Positions 61,551-64,000 of a stretch of 64,000 bases of DNA are shown here, piece by piece; the stretch's first letter is position 1; each line of letters opens with the position of its first letter. This DNA is from Nemania diffusa (lineage: Eukaryota > Ascomycota > Sordariomycetes > Xylariales > Xylariaceae), in assembly GCA_038501195.1 (NCBI GenBank), contig JBBPUQ010000010.1, forward strand, positions 575,501-639,500, given 5' to 3'. The position numbers and the translations under genes were made by a program. Under the pieces are notes generated by a model. That model did not search any database. It had not been told where the DNA came from and saw only the letters and a program-made list of their open reading frames with translations.

Positions 61551-64000
61551 CTATTCCAGGCTTGTTTTCAAAGCCTGGTTGGCAAAATGAGTCGCGTCAT
61601 GCCATACCTTCTGTGCTTCTGCCATTGCACCTTGAACCTCGTAGCTCTGCGAAAGCATACCATCCGCCACGCTCATCCACAGTGTGTTGCCGCTTCTCCT
61701 AGCCTGAGTCGATGCTGCCTTTGCGCTCTTCAGTGCCTGGTCGCCGACGATGCTTTGGAAAAGCTTAGCTCGCATGAGATTGAGAGCGATAGATAGCGTG
61801 TGCACATCAGCCAAGTTCTTGGCATTACTTAATGCCGTGGAAATATGCGTCTTGACCCCAGTCATAGGGACTGGAGGATTTGTTTGAATAGCTGCCATGA
61901 CAAGATTATACGCTGTGCGAATCTCCATGTTCGGATGATCTATACAAAGTGGACGTATCTGCTCGAGAAGTTCTTGGGTGCGCTGGTCATTCCGATAATG
62001 TTGATCTTGCATGATCCATATCAGGTTGAAGGTTGCCAATAAGGCCACTTCAAATTCAGCAGGTTTATGATGCCCTCCTCGCGACTTGTCGACATCAAGA
62101 CTGAAATTCGGATGACTGTAGATATTAATAGCAGCCTCCAGGTTTCCGGTTCCCTGGTGGTAGACGCCCGCCAGATACATGGAATAAAGTATCACCGTGC
62201 TCCCATATGTAGGCGCTACCAAGGTCTCTAGTTGTGTTACGCAGTATTTTACTTCATCCCACTTCGTGGAAGTGGCTAGATGCAGACCGCGCAGAATATG
62301 TAGATAGCACGTTGCTTCCTTTTCCCAGTCTAGATGCTGAACGGCATCTTCTAGTGAATGAGCGAACCCCCTAATTTTCGCACGATCTGGAAAGAGAATT
62401 AGGACGAGTCTTGAGAGAAACAGGCAAATCACTGCTTACTCTTTGTCAATTGACTTAAGGCTTCTTCCCAAAGAGAGAACAGCTTCTTGTCGCTACGAGG
62501 TTGTTGGTATAGAAGAGCGAGACCGCTGTATGTGTATCTGTGATCCATGTTAGCAATGATATAGAGCATTCATGTTGTGTTTCTTACGTAGTCGTGAAGG
62601 CTTCTAGTTTGCTCCAGAATGACATGACAATATAGTCATAACCGTCACCATCCTCGCCTGGACGTATTATACTTGAGGTGTCGGAGCTGATAATAGACTG
62701 GTTATTAGCTTGTTTGTGGATTGGAAGTAGAAGCTGTCTATCCTGAAAGCCCCAGTTTGCATTTTTAATAGATGCATCCATCTTATCCTGCAAAGCTTTT
62801 AACTTCTGTGAAATCATCTGGGGTGACTTTTGCTGAAGACTGCAGGCAAGGTCTAAGACAAGTTGTAATACATCTAATTGCATGATAGTCATGGAATCCT
62901 CTAGTTGGTATTTAGAGGCCTGGGCTATACAAGCCTGTATACGCACAATAGCGTCGTCTTTCATCACCCTGAGATGACTTAGCGCCTCTAGTAAAGAAGC
63001 GACGGCGAAAATGGGACGGTCGCCCCTTTGACTAGCTAATATTGTGATGGCTCTCAGATTTTCTAAGGCGTGGGCTTCGGTAGGGTTTAGGGATTGTAAG
63101 TAGAAGGATGTTTTTAAGAAGCGGAACGCGTATACCCAATGTGTATGCTTGACTCTTTTAAGTTGTTAGATCTAGTTGTCTACCCCAAACTGGGAAAAGA
63201 AACCACTTACACCTCGGCATCCCGAATTCGCGCATCTACAGCAATCAGAGCTGCCTTCTCCTTGTGTTGGGAGAAAAGCAATTGGACTTGCAGAAAATGC
63301 ATGCAGTACTTGAGATCAGTAAATCGGTTCTGTGGTTTAGGTTGTGAGCCTCCATGTGCTATAACAGATCGTCGGCAGAATCACATACCCTGTCACAAAG
63401 TGTGATACCTTTTGTCAAGGCAGTCTCAGCTTCCATGACGTTGTTGGTCTCTGTGCAGAGAATATTGGCATATCGGAGCCGGGCTAGGGCTTCCAATCGC
63501 GGAGATAGTTTATTACTACCAATGGCAACCTCGAGACAAGCCAGACCTGTCGCGATCAGCTTTTGATAGTCATGAACACTCCGCTCATCAAGAGTTGCCG
63601 CAATATCCCGGACACTTTTCCGCGCTTTTATGAAAAACTCCTCGGCCATGCATATCAAGAGCGAGGTTGTGTCCTGGTGTGGGAGAAGAGTGGGCGCTAG
63701 AGCGGGCGATCTTGTAGAGCTCACACTTGGGCTTCTTGTTACGGTCTGGGACGTAAGGCGTGGGCTCGCAGATACTCTAGCGGCCTGTTCAATGCGGGCA
63801 CCCGAGCTGGCAGCCCTATGCTGGTTATTTGATATGGAATGAGGTGCGAGATGGGGGGAGTGAGGCATGATAGGGGAGTTGACATGTTGTATTATGTGAT
63901 GAGGTTGCTGAGGTTGCTGTTGTTGCTGTTGTTGAAGTTGGGGCTGAGGCTGAGGTTGGATAGCTTGATAGGAAGAGGGCGAAGATGAAGCAACAGAAAC
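61551..64000 (-). CDS. MAU2: Cohesin loading factor MAU2/SCC4, 5' end beyond window
   Basis: Partner of SCC2/NIPBL; the heterodimer loads cohesin onto chromatin. Visible exons on the minus strand: >64000-63389, 63329-63213, 63147-62588, 62537-62440 and 62386-61551, about 740 residues. The frame is still open at the right edge with a Gln-rich stretch (CAA/CAG at about 63905-63950), so the start lies outside. The helical TPR-like body is typical of the family: LLICMAEEFFIKARKSVRDI, GLACLEVAIGSNKLSPRLEA, LRYANILCTETNNVMEAETA, HWVYAFRFLKTS, TYTYSGLALLYQQ, ATCYLHILRGLHLATSTKWD and TLWMSVADGMLSQSYEVQG. The donor of the second visible exon is either GTGTAA or GTAAGT; the former keeps the frame. The end (QALKTSLE) is followed by a stop at 61551. 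Confidence 0.88.

Noticed and set aside
1..64000. CRISPR array, prokaryotic operons, phage or defence island
   Set aside because: Spliced fungal genes fill the coding part; no regularly spaced repeats with unique spacers are present.
1..64000. Secondary-metabolite cluster around the Zn2Cys6 gene or the peroxidase
   Set aside because: No polyketide synthase, peptide synthetase, terpene cyclase, P450 or transporter gene is visible next to either.
1..64000. Dispersed 5S rRNA or U6 snRNA gene
   Set aside because: I looked for the usual conserved internal blocks of both and saw none; a covariance-model search would be needed for snoRNAs.

Overview
The window reads as a stretch of nuclear chromosome from a filamentous ascomycete (Pezizomycotina, most likely Sordariomycetes). 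Protein genes are interrupted by short introns of about 45-160 bp with GTRNGT-type donors, CTRAY branch sites and YAG acceptors. The gene content is eukaryotic and fungal: Zn(II)2Cys6 regulator, WSC-domain heme peroxidase, TOM40, SPC3, POT1, MAU2. There is no prokaryotic, viral or obvious transposase coding sequence. No search could be run; all identities rest on recognised protein motifs, and exon borders were placed by hand.

Layout. 0-17.6 kb is gene-dense housekeeping DNA: pot1 (-), importin alpha (+), 6-phosphofructo-2-kinase (-), TOM40 (+), signal peptidase subunit SPC3 (+) and a ULP2-type SUMO protease (-). 18.7-22 kb holds a secreted heme peroxidase with four C-terminal WSC domains (-). 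After a 3.2 kb non-coding gap come an intron-containing tRNA-Glu(CTC) (-), a compact four-exon eIF1/SUI1 gene (+) and ribosomal protein L4 (+). 30-35.2 kb is a divergent pair, an Aro8-type aminotransferase (-) and methylenetetrahydrofolate reductase (+). 36.5-41.5 kb holds a gene with three copies of a helix-rich module (-) and a PQ-loop membrane protein (-). The right part is gene-poor: a Zn2Cys6 regulator (-) lies between about 5 kb and 13.4 kb of sequence without credible genes, and the cohesin loader MAU2/SCC4 (-) runs off the right edge.

Non-coding DNA is full of short palindrome-like variants of TACCTAGGTA, and between 50 and 60 kb of TACATAC/GTATGTA. These words appear much rarer in the coding exons. 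The genes do not form one pathway or a biosynthetic cluster; most act in core processes (telomere and chromosome maintenance, nuclear and mitochondrial import, secretion, glycolytic control, one-carbon and amino-acid metabolism, translation).

The most unusual items are the triplicated-module gene at 36.5-38.0 kb, with two same-length phase-1/phase-1 exons, the 13.4 kb desert upstream of the Zn2Cys6 gene, the peroxidase-WSC fusion and the intergenic word family. I did not find a convincing new defence or mobile system.
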